NCBI RefSeq assembly: GCF_004761865.1 | Contig: NZ_SJDM01000011.1 | Coordinates: forward strand, 25,370-89,369 | Direction: 5' to 3' | DNA from: Crenalkalicoccus roseus | GTDB lineage: Bacteria; Pseudomonadota; Alphaproteobacteria; Acetobacterales; Acetobacteraceae | Length of the DNA: 64,000 nucleotides | In this document: positions 28,487-37,744 of the stretch, in pieces | Position numbering within the stretch: position 1 is the stretch's first letter | How the letters are laid out: each line of letters begins with the position of its first letter | Program-made: the position numbers and the translations under genes | Notes under the pieces: generated by a model | Database searches by the model: none | The model's input: only the letters and a program-made list of their open reading frames with translations | Told to the model about the DNA's origin: nothing

Positions 28487-29965
28487 ATGCTGTGGGATGC
28501 CTTCCCGAGTGCGCTCGACCTGGCGCGCTTCCAGTTCGCCTTCACCGTCACCTTCCACTTCATCTTTCCCGCCTTCACCATCGGCTTGGCCAGCTACCTC
28601 GCGGTGCTGGAGGGGCTGTGGCTGTGGACGAAGCGCGAGGTCTATCTCGACGTCTTCCGCTTCTGGCTGAAGATCTTCGCCGTCGCCTTCGCCATGGGCG
28701 TGGTCAGCGGCATCGTCATGTCCTACCAGTTCGGCACCAACTGGTCGGTGTTCGCCGACCGCACGGCGCCGGTGCTGGGCCCGCTCCTCGGCTACGAGGT
28801 GCTGACCGCCTTCTTCCTGGAAGCCGGCTTCCTCGGCGTGATGCTGTTCGGCCTCGGCCGCGTGGGCAAGGGGCTGCACTTCACCGCCACCTGCCTGGTC
28901 GCGATCGGCACGCTGATCTCGGGCTTCTGGATCCTCTCGGCCAATTCCTGGATGCACACGCCGGCGGGCTACTCCATCGCCCCGGACGGGCGCTTCATGC
29001 CGGAGGACTGGTGGGCGATCGTGTTCAACCCCTCCTTCCCGCTGCGCTTCCTGCACACCATCACCGGCGCCTACCTGACCACGGCGATGATCATCGGCGC
29101 CGTCGCCGCCTGGCACCTGCTGCGCGAGCGGCTGCGCGCCGGCATGGCGGTGCCGGCCGAGCGGCTGAACGAGCGCGCGAAGGTGATGTTCTCCATGGCG
29201 ATGTGGATGGCTGCGGCGGTGGCTCCCGTGCAGGCGGTGTTCGGCGACCTGCAGGGCCTCCTGGCCTTCCGCTACCAGCCGCAGAAGGTCGCCGCCATGG
29301 AAGGCCACTGGGAGACGCAGCGCGGCGCGCCGTTGATCCTGTTCGGCTTCCCCGACATGGAGCGGGAGGAGACGCGCATGGCGGTCTCCATCCCGAGGCT
29401 CGGCAGCCTGATCCTGACGCATGAGTGGGACGGCGAGGTGCGCGGGCTGAAGGCCTTCCCGCCCGAGCAGCGCCCGACCAACGTGCCGCTGGTGTTCTGG
29501 TCGTTCCGGATCATGGTGGCGATGGGCGTGCTGATGATCGCCCTCGGCCTGATCTCGCTCTGGCTGCGCTGGAAGGGGCGGCTCTACACCACCCCCTGGT
29601 TCCTGCGCTTCGCCATCGCCATGGGTCCCTCGGGGCTGATCGCGGTCACCTTCGGCTGGATCACCACCGAGGCGGGGCGGCAGCCCTACACGGTCTACAA
29701 CCTGCTGACGACGGCCGAGAGCGTCTCGCCCATCGCCGCGCCCGCGGTGGCGACCTCGCTGGCGATGTTCATCGTGGTCTACTTCGTCGTCTTCGGCGCC
29801 GGCACCTGGTACCTGTTCCGCCTGTTCGGCAAGACGCCGGCGGCGCACGAGAGCGACATCGCGGCGGAGGAGCCGATCCGCACCGCCGGCATCACCCCCG
29901 CGCCGCAGGTGGCGCGGCGCGGCGCCAGCGGCCCCGGGCGCCACACCGTGGAGCAGCGCGGATGA
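28487..29965 (+). CDS. cydA: Cytochrome bd-type quinol oxidase subunit I (CioA branch)
   Basis: 492 residues, about nine transmembrane helices. Visible features are FTVTFHFIFPAFTIG (haem-ligand His of helix 1), the GRQPYTVYNLLTTAESVSP segment typical of the cyanide-insensitive (CIO, short Q-loop) branch, and WTKREVYLDVFRFWLKIFAVAFAMGVVSGIVMSYQFGTNW. It oxidises ubiquinol and reduces oxygen to water at the inner membrane without pumping. ATG 28487 follows GAGGGGA. It overlaps cydB as ATGA. Confidence 0.95.
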   Translation: MLWDAFPSALDLARFQFAFTVTFHFIFPAFTIGLASYLAVLEGLWLWTKREVYLDVFRFWLKIFAVAFAMGVVSGIVMSYQFGTNWSVFADRTAPVLGPLLGYEVLTAFFLEAGFLGVMLFGLGRVGKGLHFTATCLVAIGTLISGFWILSANSWMHTPAGYSIAPDGRFMPEDWWAIVFNPSFPLRFLHTITGAYLTTAMIIGAVAAWHLLRERLRAGMAVPAERLNERAKVMFSMAMWMAAAVAPVQAVFGDLQGLLAFRYQPQKVAAMEGHWETQRGAPLILFGFPDMEREETRMAVSIPRLGSLILTHEWDGEVRGLKAFPPEQRPTNVPLVFWSFRIMVAMGVLMIALGLISLWLRWKGRLYTTPWFLRFAIAMGPSGLIAVTFGWITTEAGRQPYTVYNLLTTAESVSPIAAPAVATSLAMFIVVYFVVFGAGTWYLFRLFGKTPAAHESDIAAEEPIRTAGITPAPQVARRGASGPGRHTVEQRG

Positions 29966-31062
29966 GCGCCGAGACCATCGCCACCATCTGGGCCTTCCTG
30001 ATCGCCACCGCGGTGTTCCTCTACGTGGTGATGGACGGCTTCGACCTCGGCATCGGCATCCTCTTCCCCTGGATGCAGGACCGCGAGGACCGCGACATCG
30101 CGGTGAACACCGTGGCGCCGGTCTGGGACGGTAACGAGACCTGGCTGATCCTTGGCGGCGGCGGGCTGTTCGCGGTGTTCCCGCTGGCCTACGCCACCAT
30201 CCTGCCGGCGCTCTACATGCCGCTGATCGTCATGCTGCTGGCGCTGGTGTTCCGCGGCGTGGCCTTCGAGATGCGGTTCCGCGCCGAAAGCGACTCCCAG
30301 CGCCGCTTCTGGGACTGGTCCTTCTCCGGCGGCAGCATCGCCGCCGCCTTCACCCAGGGCATCGCGCTCGGCGCGCTGGTGCAGGGCATCCAGGTGGAGG
30401 ACCGCGCCTATGCCGGGGGGTGGTGGGACTGGCTCACCGCCTATTCGCTGTTCACCGGCGTCGCGCTGGTGGCGGGCTACGGGCTGCTCGGTGCGAGCTG
30501 GCTGGTGTGGAAGACCGAGGGCGGGCTGCAGGAGCGGGCGCGCGACCTCGCGCGCGTGCTCGGCCTCGTCACGCTGCTGTTCATCGCCGCGGTCAGCGCC
30601 ATCATGCCCTTCCTGCTGCCGGAATTCCGCGCCCGGTGGTTCAGCTTCCCGACCATCCTGCTGGCGCTGCCGGTGCCGGTGCTGCTGGTGCTGCTCGCGG
30701 TGCGCTTCTTCCGCGCGCTCGAGCCCACGCCGGCGCGGGAGGCCGAGGCGGCGCGGGCGCCCGACCCGCGGCTGCCGCCCGAGGCGCCGCCGCGGCCGAC
30801 GGGGCGCGTCATCTGGCACGACAGCGTGCCGTTCTTCTGCGCGCTCGGCTTCTTCCTGCTGTCCTATGTCGGGCTCGGCATCTCCATGTGGCCGCTGATC
30901 GTGCCGCCGGAAATCACCATCTGGGATGCCGCGGCCCCGGCCTCCACGCAGCTCTTCCTGCTGGTCGGCGCGGCGGTGCTGCTGCCCATCATCCTCGCCT
31001 ACACCGGCTACGTGTACTGGATCTTCCGCGGCAAGGTCCGCGCCGGGGAGGGCTACCACTGA
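29962..31062 (+). CDS. cydB: Cytochrome bd-type quinol oxidase subunit II (CioB branch)
   Basis: 366 residues with eight predicted helices. Family landmarks are MDGFDLGIGILFP near the N-terminus, WDGNETWLILGGGGLFAVFPLAYA and FRGVAFEMRFR. It forms the oxidase with CydA. It starts four bases inside cydA and ends one base into the start of a third tiny gene, so all three are translated in series. A charged loop at about 255-275 is longer than in Escherichia coli. Confidence 0.95.
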   Translation: MSAETIATIWAFLIATAVFLYVVMDGFDLGIGILFPWMQDREDRDIAVNTVAPVWDGNETWLILGGGGLFAVFPLAYATILPALYMPLIVMLLALVFRGVAFEMRFRAESDSQRRFWDWSFSGGSIAAAFTQGIALGALVQGIQVEDRAYAGGWWDWLTAYSLFTGVALVAGYGLLGASWLVWKTEGGLQERARDLARVLGLVTLLFIAAVSAIMPFLLPEFRARWFSFPTILLALPVPVLLVLLAVRFFRALEPTPAREAEAARAPDPRLPPEAPPRPTGRVIWHDSVPFFCALGFFLLSYVGLGISMWPLIVPPEITIWDAAAPASTQLFLLVGAAVLLPIILAYTGYVYWIFRGKVRAGEGYH

Positions 31063-31163
31063 TGGGCCGGCGCCTGCTGTGGTTCGCCGCGCTGTGGCTC
31101 GCGGGGGTGGCGGCGGTCGGGCTGCTCGCCCTGCTGGTGCGGCTGGTGATGCCCGGGCGGTGA
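31062..31163 (+). CDS. DUF2474 micropeptide (third subunit of the bd oxidase)
   Basis: 33 residues, a single transmembrane helix (LLWFAALWLAGVAAVGLLALLVRLVM) with basic residues at both ends. Its ATG shares a base with the cydB stop (TGATG). Small one-helix proteins encoded after cydB (CydX, DUF2474/CioZ-type) bind and stabilise the oxidase. Position and size match that role, although sequence alone at this length is weak. Confidence 0.8.
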   Translation: MGRRLLWFAALWLAGVAAVGLLALLVRLVMPGR

Positions 31164-31188
31164 CGGGCGCCCGCCCGGGCCGCCCGGC

Positions 31189-32178
31189 TCAGTCGAGCTG
31201 GGCGCCGGAGATCTCCACCAGCCGCTGCCAGCGCGGCGTCTCCTCGCGGATGCGCGCCGCCAGCACCTCCGGGCTCGCGCTGGTGATGACGGTGTAGCCG
31301 ATCGGCCGCAGCCGCTCGACGAATTCCGGCTGCGCCGCCACCTGGTGCACCGCCTCGAACAGCCGTCGGATCGCCGCCTCAGGCGTGCCGCGCGGCGCCA
31401 TGATCGCGCTCCAGGTCTGGATGTCGAGGTCGCCGAGGCCGAGATCGGCGAACTCCGCGAGCCCCGGCACCTCCGGCAGGATCTCCAGCCGCCGCGCGCT
31501 GGAGACGGCGAGGGCGCGCAGCCGCCCCGCCTCCACATGCGGCATCAGCGCCGGCATCACGTCGAACATCATGTCGATGGTGCCCGACAGCACGTCGTTG
31601 ATGGCCGGCGCGCCGCCGCGATAGGGCACGTGCAGGATGCGCGCGCCGGTGGCGCGGTTCACCGCCTCGATCGTCAGGTGGCTGGTGGTGCCGGTGCCGG
31701 AGGAGCCCATGCGCACCCGCTCCGGGTTGGCGCGCGCCCAGGCGATCAGGCTGCGGAAGTCGGTCCAGCCGTTGCGCTGCGCCGCCTCGGCGTTCACCAC
31801 GCAGAGCACCGCCCCGGTGACGATCTCCGAGACGGGCGCGAAATCCCGCTGCGGGTCGAAGGGCAGGTTGCGGTAGAGGAAGGGCGCGGCGCAGAGGGTG
31901 GTGACGCCGATGATGCCGATGGTGTTGCCATCCGGCGCCGCCTTGGCCAGCGCGTCGGCGCCGATGTTCCCGCCGGCGCCGCCGCGGTTCTCCACCACCA
32001 CGGTCTGGCCGAGGACCGCCCCCAGCCGCTCCGCGGTGAGGCGGCCGAGCAGGTCCACCGCCCCGCCCGGTGGGAAGGGCACGATCAGGCGCATCGCCCG
32101 CCCGCCCGGCTGGGCGAGGGCGGCGGGCGCGGCCAGCAGCGTTGCGGAGCCAAGCAAGAGTTCGCGTCGTCCCGGCAT
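31189..32178 (-). CDS. Tripartite tricarboxylate transporter (Bug/TTT) substrate-binding protein
   Basis: 329 residues. A twin-arginine-type signal (GRRELLLGSATLLAAPAALAQ) leads into the Bug fold, with FPPGGAVDLLGR, VVVENRGGAGGNIGADAL, SSGTGTTSHLTIEAVNRATG, VPYRGGAPAINDVLSG and IMAPRGTP. It is expected to bind a carboxylate in the periplasm. ATG 32178 has a full AAAGGAGG site. It stands alone, converging on the cyd operon, with no TctAB genes. Confidence 0.92.
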   Translation of the reverse strand: MPGRRELLLGSATLLAAPAALAQPGGRAMRLIVPFPPGGAVDLLGRLTAERLGAVLGQTVVVENRGGAGGNIGADALAKAAPDGNTIGIIGVTTLCAAPFLYRNLPFDPQRDFAPVSEIVTGAVLCVVNAEAAQRNGWTDFRSLIAWARANPERVRMGSSGTGTTSHLTIEAVNRATGARILHVPYRGGAPAINDVLSGTIDMMFDVMPALMPHVEAGRLRALAVSSARRLEILPEVPGLAEFADLGLGDLDIQTWSAIMAPRGTPEAAIRRLFEAVHQVAAQPEFVERLRPIGYTVITSASPEVLAARIREETPRWQRLVEISGAQLD

Positions 32179-32277
32179 CGTCGGTCCTCCTTTCGCCCCC
32201 GCGGCCGGGGGCGGCCATGGTTGCACATCAGCGGCCGGGGGCGCGCCGGGTTCGCCACGGCGCAGGCCGCGCCGCGC

Positions 32278-33165
32278 TCAGGCCTGCTTGCGCTCGATCA
32301 GACCGCGGCGGATGGACCGCCCGCGGCGGATGCGGTCCTCGATGAACTCCGCCTGGCCCCAGCGGATGGCGCGGCCGAAGGCCTGCGCGTCCTCGGTGAA
32401 GCGGGCCAGCATCTCCAGCACCGCCTCACGGTTGTTGAGGAACACGTCGCGCCACATGTCCACGTCCGAGGCGGCGATGCGGGTGAAGTCGCGGAAGCCG
32501 GAGGCGGCGAATTTCAACACCGCCTCGCGCGTCTCCTCCGCCAGGTCGTCCGCGGTGCCGCAGATGGTGAAGGCGATGAGGTGCGGCAGGTGGGAGACGA
32601 TGGCCACCACCTTGTCGTGCGTCGCCGCGTCCATGGTCTCGACCATGGAGCCGCAGCGGCGCCACAGCTCCGCCACCTTCTCCGCCGCCTCCGGGTCGGA
32701 GCCGGGCAGCGGCGTCAGGATGCAGTAGCGGCCCTGGAACAGGGTGGGGAAGCCGGCGTCCGGCCCGCTGTGCTCGGTGCCCGCCATCGGGTGCGCAGGC
32801 ACGAGGTGCACGCCCTCGGGCAGCAGCGGAACGAGGTCGCGCACCACGCTGCCCTTGGTGGAGCCGACATCGGAGAGGATGGCACCCGGCATCAGGTGCG
32901 GCGCGATCACCCGCATCACCCCGGCATAGGCGCCGACCGGGATGCAGAGGATGACGCAATCGGCGCCGCGCACCGCGCGCGCCGCGTCCGCCTCCACCGC
33001 GTCGGCGATGCCGAGTTCGCGCACGCGCGCCAGCGTCTCCGCCCGGCGGGAATGCGCCACCACCTGGCGCGCGATGTCCCCGCGCTCCTGCGCCACGCGG
33101 GCGATGGAGCTGCCGATCAGCCCGATCCCGACCAGGCAGAGCCGCTCGAAGAGCGGTTCAGCCAT
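32278..33165 (-). CDS. tyrC: Prephenate/arogenate dehydrogenase TyrC
   Basis: 295 residues. NAD-binding [13 protein letters not shown] at the N-terminus, then [37 protein letters not shown] (the catalytic His region) and SHLPHLIAF. The enzyme oxidatively decarboxylates prephenate or arogenate towards tyrosine. It is last in an operon with a chorismate mutase gene and a HisC-like aminotransferase gene (8-base overlap with the latter), which together can run chorismate to tyrosine. Confidence 0.93.
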   Translation of the reverse strand: MAEPLFERLCLVGIGLIGSSIARVAQERGDIARQVVAHSRRAETLARVRELGIADAVEADAARAVRGADCVILCIPVGAYAGVMRVIAPHLMPGAILSDVGSTKGSVVRDLVPLLPEGVHLVPAHPMAGTEHSGPDAGFPTLFQGRYCILTPLPGSDPEAAEKVAELWRRCGSMVETMDAATHDKVVAIVSHLPHLIAFTICGTADDLAEETREAVLKFAASGFRDFTRIAASDVDMWRDVFLNNREAVLEMLARFTEDAQAFGRAIRWGQAEFIEDRIRRGRSIRRGLIERKQA

Positions 33166-34258
33166 GGGAGGGCGCGTCGCGCATGAAGGCCGAGAGCGCC
33201 TCGATCACCATGCCGCACTCCTCCGCCTGGCCGACGGTGATGCGCAGGGCCTGCGGCAGGCCGTAGGCGCCCATGGCACGCACGATCAGCCCGCGCCCGC
33301 GCAGCGCCGCATCCGCCGCCTTCGCCCGCGCCGGCGTGCCGAAATCGGCGAGGACGAAATTGCCGTGGCTCGGGTGCACCGTGATGCCGGCGGCGCGCAG
33401 CCCCTCCGCGAGCCGCGCACGCCACGCCTCGTTGTGCGCGACCGAGCGCTCCACCCAGCCCGGCTCGGCCAGCGCGGCGATTCCGGCGGCGAGCGCCGCG
33501 GCGTTGACGTTGAACGGCCCGCGCACGCGGTTGAGGATGTCCGCGACCGGCGCCGGCGCGTAGGCCCAGCCGAGCCGCGCGCCGCCGAGGCCGAAGATCT
33601 TGCTGAAGGTGCGGGTCATCACCGTGTTGGTGCCCGCCTCGACCAGCGCCACGCCGGGATCGTAGGCGGGATCGGTGACGTATTCGGCATAGGCCGCGTC
33701 CAGCACCAGCAGGATGTCCTCGCGCAGGCCGTTGCGCAGCCGCGCCACCTCGGCCGCCGGCAGCATCGCGCCGGTGGGGTTGTTGGGGTTGGCGAGGAAG
33801 ACCAGCTTCGTGCGCGGCCCGACCGCGGCCAGCATGGCGTCCACGTCGGCGGTGAGGTTCCGCTCCGGCGCCTTGATCACCCGGCAGCCGGCGTAGCGGC
33901 CGGAGATGTCGTACATGATGAAACCATGCGCGCTCATCACCAGCTCCGTCCCCTCGCCGCCATAGGCGAGGATCAGGTGCTGGATCAGCTCGTCCGAGCC
34001 GTTGCCGCAGACGATGCGCTCGGGGTCGAGGCCGAAGCGCGCGCCGATGGCGCGACGCAGCGCGGTGGCGCCGCCATCGGGGTAGCGGTGCATCTCCCGC
34101 GCCGCCGCCGCCATCGCCTCCACCGCGCCGGGCGGCGGGCCGAAGGCGCCCTCGTTGGAGGAGAGCTTCACCACGCGGTTGACGCCCGGGATCTTCGATT
34201 CGCCCCCAACATAGGGCTCGATCGAGAGGATGGAGGGGCGGGGCTGCGGCAAGGTCAC
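33158..34258 (-). CDS. hisC: Histidinol-phosphate/aromatic aminotransferase
   Basis: 366 residues from a GTG start, five bases after the upstream stop and nine bases after GGAG. Fold type I PLP aminotransferase: [40 protein letters not shown] and the PLP lysine in [17 protein letters not shown], with the final RITVG. HisC-type enzymes act on histidinol phosphate and often on phenylpyruvate or hydroxyphenylpyruvate. Sitting between the chorismate mutase and tyrC genes points to an aromatic aminotransferase role, perhaps in both pathways. Confidence 0.9.
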   Translation of the reverse strand: MTLPQPRPSILSIEPYVGGESKIPGVNRVVKLSSNEGAFGPPPGAVEAMAAAAREMHRYPDGGATALRRAIGARFGLDPERIVCGNGSDELIQHLILAYGGEGTELVMSAHGFIMYDISGRYAGCRVIKAPERNLTADVDAMLAAVGPRTKLVFLANPNNPTGAMLPAAEVARLRNGLREDILLVLDAAYAEYVTDPAYDPGVALVEAGTNTVMTRTFSKIFGLGGARLGWAYAPAPVADILNRVRGPFNVNAAALAAGIAALAEPGWVERSVAHNEAWRARLAEGLRAAGITVHPSHGNFVLADFGTPARAKAADAALRGRGLIVRAMGAYGLPQALRITVGQAEECGMVIEALSAFMRDAPSHG

Positions 34259-34262
34259 GGCG

Positions 34263-35111
34263 TCAGGCTCCTCGCAGCGGCACGGCGTAGAAGCCGAGCG
34301 GCAGGACATGGTCCACGCGCAGCGCGGCGAGGCGCGGATCGCCCGCCTCCACCACGCCCTCCACCTCGGCGAGCGCAAGCGGGGCGGCACCGTCGCGGCG
34401 CAGCAGCAGGTGGCGCGGCGGCATTCCGGCATCCGCCAGCGCCTCGCGCAGCCGGGTGCGGCTCTCCGCCACCCCGCCCTGCAGCCGCAGCAGGGAGCGG
34501 TCCTCGCCGGAGGGATCCGGGGCGCCGGGCGTGACCACCATCGCCTCCGCCCCCGGCGCGCCGGTGGACCAAAAGGGCAGCCGGGCGGAGACCTGCAGGC
34601 GGGGGCTGTCGAGCGCCGTCCACCAGGCGGACCCGGCGGGCTCCCCCTCCTCCGGCGCCGGCAGCACGGCGACCGGCACCTCGCCCGAGGCGAGCATCCC
34701 CAGCGCCCGCGCCGGGGCCGGTGCCTCGACCAGCGGCGTCAGCAGGCCGAAATGCTCGCGCGCGAGGCGCATCCCCTCCCCCCCGGCACAGACGGCAATG
34801 GCGAAGGGCCCCTGCAGGGCGGTGGAGGCGGCGAACAGGTCCCGCCACAGCCGCACCACCGCCGCGAAGGGCAGCGGGCCGGCATGGCGATCCCGCAGGC
34901 GGCGCAGCACCCGCGCCTCCCGCCCCGGGCGCAGGGTGGAGGCACCGGTCTTGGCGCGGCTGCCGGCGAGGCGCGCCACCACGCCGGCGCGGCGCATCAG
35001 CAGGTCGTGCAGCGCGTCGTCCAGCGCGTCGATCTCCCCGCGCAGGGCGGCGAGGGCGCCGGCACCCTCCGCCGGGGCGGGGGCGACATCGGTATCGGTG
35101 GCTCGGGTCAT
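34263..35111 (-). CDS. Chorismate mutase with degenerate prephenate dehydratase/ACT region
   Basis: 282 residues. Residues about 20-105 are an AroQ chorismate mutase helix bundle ([32 protein letters not shown]...[24 protein letters not shown]). The rest follows the outline of a prephenate dehydratase plus ACT domain ([21 protein letters not shown], then [10 protein letters not shown]). The catalytic Thr-Arg-Phe motif is not recognisable at the expected place (AEAMVV instead). It probably supplies prephenate to TyrC, and the C-terminal part may be regulatory. ATG 35111 is chosen; an upstream ATG at 35186 is unlikely. Confidence 0.78.
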   Translation of the reverse strand: MTRATDTDVAPAPAEGAGALAALRGEIDALDDALHDLLMRRAGVVARLAGSRAKTGASTLRPGREARVLRRLRDRHAGPLPFAAVVRLWRDLFAASTALQGPFAIAVCAGGEGMRLAREHFGLLTPLVEAPAPARALGMLASGEVPVAVLPAPEEGEPAGSAWWTALDSPRLQVSARLPFWSTGAPGAEAMVVTPGAPDPSGEDRSLLRLQGGVAESRTRLREALADAGMPPRHLLLRRDGAAPLALAEVEGVVEAGDPRLAALRVDHVLPLGFYAVPLRGA

Positions 35112-35266
35112 CGCCTGCGTCTTTCGCCGCAGCAATAGACGCGGGCGGGCCGGGCGCCAAGCCAGGGCGCGCCGCCACCGGACCATCCGCCAAGCGGGCC
35201 GGACGGTTGAAGCCGGGGGCGCAGGGGCCTATTGCTGCTGCCGCCCCTCTTCCTCCCCGCCCCGGC

Positions 35267-36421
35267 ATGTCCGCACCCGTCGCCCCCTTTCCCCAGGTCG
35301 AGCACCAGCGCGCCGTCTTCGCCGATGGCCTCGCGCTCGACTGCGGCGCGGCGATCCGGCCGCTCGCCGTCGCCTGGCGCGGCTACGGGCGGCTGAACGC
35401 GGCGCGCAGCAACGCCGTGCTGGTCTGCCACGCGCTGACCGGCGACCAGTACGTGGCCGAGACCCACCCGGTCACCGGTCGCCCCGGCTGGTGGGAGACC
35501 ATCATCGGCCCCGGCAAGCCGCTCGACACCGACCGCTACTTCGTCCTCTGCGCCAATGTCCTCGGCGGCTGCATGGGCTCGACCGGGCCGCGCGAGGAGA
35601 TGACGGACGCCGAGGGGCGTGGCCTCGGCCGGCCTTGGGGGACCGACTTCCCCTCCATCACCATCCGCGACATGGTGCGCGCCCAGAAGCGGCTGACCGA
35701 CCATCTCGGCATCACGCGGCTGCTCGGCGTGGTCGGCGGCTCGATGGGCGGGATGCAGGTGCTGGAATGGGCGGCGACCTATCCGGAGGCGGTGTTCGCC
35801 GCCGCCCCGATCGCCACCGCCGCGCACCATTCGGCGCAGAACATCGCCTTCCACGAGGTCGGCCGCGCCGCCATCCACGCCGACCCCGACTGGAAGGGCG
35901 GGCGCTACTGGGAGGACGGGCGGGTGCCGGCGCAGGGCCTCTCCGTCGCGCGCATGGTGGCGCACATCACCTACCTCTCGGAACAGGCGCTGACGCGGAA
36001 ATTCGGCCGCCGGCTGCGCGGCGCCTCGGCGCTCACCTTCCTCGAGGACGTGTTCGAGGTGGAGAGCTACCTCCGCCACCAGGGCAGCACCTTCGTGCGC
36101 CGCTTCGACGCCAACTCCTACCTCACCATCACGCGGGCGATGGACTATTTCGACCTCGCGGCGGAGCATGGCGGGGACCTCGCCAACGCCTTCCGCGGCA
36201 CGGCGACGCGCTTCTTCGTCGCCTCCTTCTCCTCCGACTGGCTGTTCCCGACGCGGGAGAGCCGGGCCCTGGTGCGGGCGCTGAACGCCGCGGCGGCCAA
36301 CGTCTCCTTCGTGGAGTTCGCCACCGACAAGGGCCACGACGCCTTCCTGCTGGAGGAGCCGGAATTCCACCGCGCGCTCGGCGGCTTCCTCGCCGGCTGC
36401 GCCGACCGGCTGGGGGTGTGA
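35267..36421 (+). CDS. metX: Homoserine O-acetyltransferase MetX
   Basis: 384-residue alpha/beta hydrolase of methionine synthesis; it acylates homoserine. The nucleophile is Ser159 in VGGSMGGMQ. The other triad members lie in FSSDWLFP (Asp) and TDKGHDAFL (His). [12 protein letters not shown] and [20 protein letters not shown] are family landmarks. Whether acetyl- or succinyl-CoA is used cannot be read with certainty. metW follows six bases later, as is usual. Confidence 0.95.
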   Translation: MSAPVAPFPQVEHQRAVFADGLALDCGAAIRPLAVAWRGYGRLNAARSNAVLVCHALTGDQYVAETHPVTGRPGWWETIIGPGKPLDTDRYFVLCANVLGGCMGSTGPREEMTDAEGRGLGRPWGTDFPSITIRDMVRAQKRLTDHLGITRLLGVVGGSMGGMQVLEWAATYPEAVFAAAPIATAAHHSAQNIAFHEVGRAAIHADPDWKGGRYWEDGRVPAQGLSVARMVAHITYLSEQALTRKFGRRLRGASALTFLEDVFEVESYLRHQGSTFVRRFDANSYLTITRAMDYFDLAAEHGGDLANAFRGTATRFFVASFSSDWLFPTRESRALVRALNAAAANVSFVEFATDKGHDAFLLEEPEFHRALGGFLAGCADRLGV

Positions 36422-36426
36422 GGGCG

Positions 36427-37077
36427 ATGGATGGGCCGGCGGAGCGCGGCGAGGCCATCCGCTACGTCGCCAAGAACATGCGCCTCGACCTCCGCCTGAT
36501 CGCGGAGATGATCCCGCGCGGCGCGAAGGTGCTCGACATCGGCTGCGGCGACGGCGCCCTCCTCGCCCATCTGACGGCGGAGAAGGGCGCCGATGCGCGC
36601 GGCATCGAGATCGACATGGCGGCGGTGACGGAGGCGGTGGCCTCCGGCCTCGCGGTGATCCACGGCGACGCCGACACCGACCTCGCCTTCTACCCCGACG
36701 GCGCCTTCGACTACGTGGTGCTCTCGCGCACCCTGCAGGCGGTGGAGAAGCCGCGGGAGGTGCTGCGGCAGATGCTGCGCATCGGCCGGCACGCCATCGT
36801 CAGCTTCCCGAATTTCGGCCATTGGCAGATGCGCTGGCGCCTGCTGGTCACCGGCCGGATGCCGGACACCGAGACCTGGAACCGCCCCTGGTACGAGACG
36901 CCGAACATCCACCCCTGCACCATCGCCGACTTCTTCGCCCTGTGCGCGATGGAGGGCTATGTGGTGGAGGAGTGGCTGGCGGTGGACGAGCACGGCCGCC
37001 GCGCGCCCTGGCGCCGCTCGGCGCGGCTGGCCAACCTGTTCGGGGAGCAGGCGCTGTTCAAGCTTCGCCGGGGCTAG
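36427..37077 (+). CDS. metW: Methionine biosynthesis protein MetW
   Basis: 216 residues with a SAM-methyltransferase fold: VLDIGCGDGALLAHL (motif I), GIEID, and the MetW-specific LSRTLQAVEKPREVLRQMLRIGRHAIVSFPNFGHW and NRPWYETPNIHPCTIADF. MetW activates or is needed with MetX for homoserine acetylation in alphaproteobacteria. The TAG stop is the first part of a dispersed palindromic element (CTAG at 37074-37077). Confidence 0.95.
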   Translation: MDGPAERGEAIRYVAKNMRLDLRLIAEMIPRGAKVLDIGCGDGALLAHLTAEKGADARGIEIDMAAVTEAVASGLAVIHGDADTDLAFYPDGAFDYVVLSRTLQAVEKPREVLRQMLRIGRHAIVSFPNFGHWQMRWRLLVTGRMPDTETWNRPWYETPNIHPCTIADFFALCAMEGYVVEEWLAVDEHGRRAPWRRSARLANLFGEQALFKLRRG

Positions 37078-37183
37078 AGCGTTTTCCCTTCGCCTCGGCT
37101 CACGGGCCATGCTCCAGCTCGTCGGTTGTGCGAGTATCTTCACCCGTTCAGGTGGGTTCACCTGAGCGGGATCTGCTCCAGAG
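37074..37183 (+). repeat. Dispersed palindromic element, copy B
   Basis: Same element as copies A and C, inverted relative to them in the window but in the same orientation relative to the gene it follows. CTAG at 37074 forms the metW stop codon. The core hairpin is CCCGTTCAGGTG (37143-37154) with CACCTGAGCGGG (37159-37170) around a four-base loop, 12 bp with one G-T pair. The far end reads CCAGAGC, drifted from the CTAGAGC of copy C. Confidence 0.85.
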
Positions 37184-37384
37184 CGGTTCCCACCCCACCA
37201 CGATCACGGAACGGCTCCAGCCTATTGTTTGGGAGGCGGCTTCCCGCCCCCGCAATCGTTCGGGGGGCGGGTCGTGGGTGCCGCCTGGTGTGGGAAAACC
37301 GTTGCGCAGGTCCTCATGGACGGAAACGGCTTCGGAACCCTGCCCGCCCGGCCTCCACAGGGCCGGAGGCGGGCTCGGCGCGGC
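37184..37384. other. Gene-free stretch with terminator-like hairpin
   Basis: With copy B this gives 307 bases without a gene. A strong hairpin at 37342-37374 has two 6-bp helices separated by a two-base bulge and a seven-base loop. It lies just downstream of the small minus-strand gene at 37385 and could end its transcript. Nothing else is recognised. Confidence 0.4.
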
Positions 37385-37606
37385 TCAGTGCAGGCGGGAG
37401 TTGCGCCGCGCCGCAGCCAGGGTGGCATCCGGCGGGGCCGCATGGTGGGCACCCGGCATCATGGCGGCGGCGAGCGCGGCGTGCCGCGCGGCCTCCGTGG
37501 CGCCGATGCGCAGGCACTCGGCCTCCACATAGGACAGCATCAGCCGCAGCGCCGCCTGGTCCACGGTCTCGCTCTCGGCCTCGGCCGTCTTGGTCGCTAG
37601 GCTCAT
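37385..37606 (-). CDS. Small hypothetical protein
   Basis: 73 residues, acidic and helical at the N-terminus (ESETVDQAALRLMLSYVEAECLRIGATEAARHAALAAAMM), Ala/His/Arg-rich at the C-terminus. No family is recognised. Support comes from a plausible helical composition, lone position in an otherwise empty region and a hairpin after the stop. The ribosome site is weak (GGAACC). It could still be a chance reading frame. Confidence 0.45.
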   Translation of the reverse strand: MSLATKTAEAESETVDQAALRLMLSYVEAECLRIGATEAARHAALAAAMMPGAHHAAPPDATLAAARRNSRLH

Positions 37607-37744
37607 GCGGAAGGTTCCACACCAGGGGAGAGGTCGAACACATACTATTTACCAACGCCGCAAGGCAAGCCTCGGATGCAGGGAAGGCGTGTTCGGCAAC
37701 CACACGCCGTAGTTTTTTCGCCACACACCGCCATGGGAGGGCTT

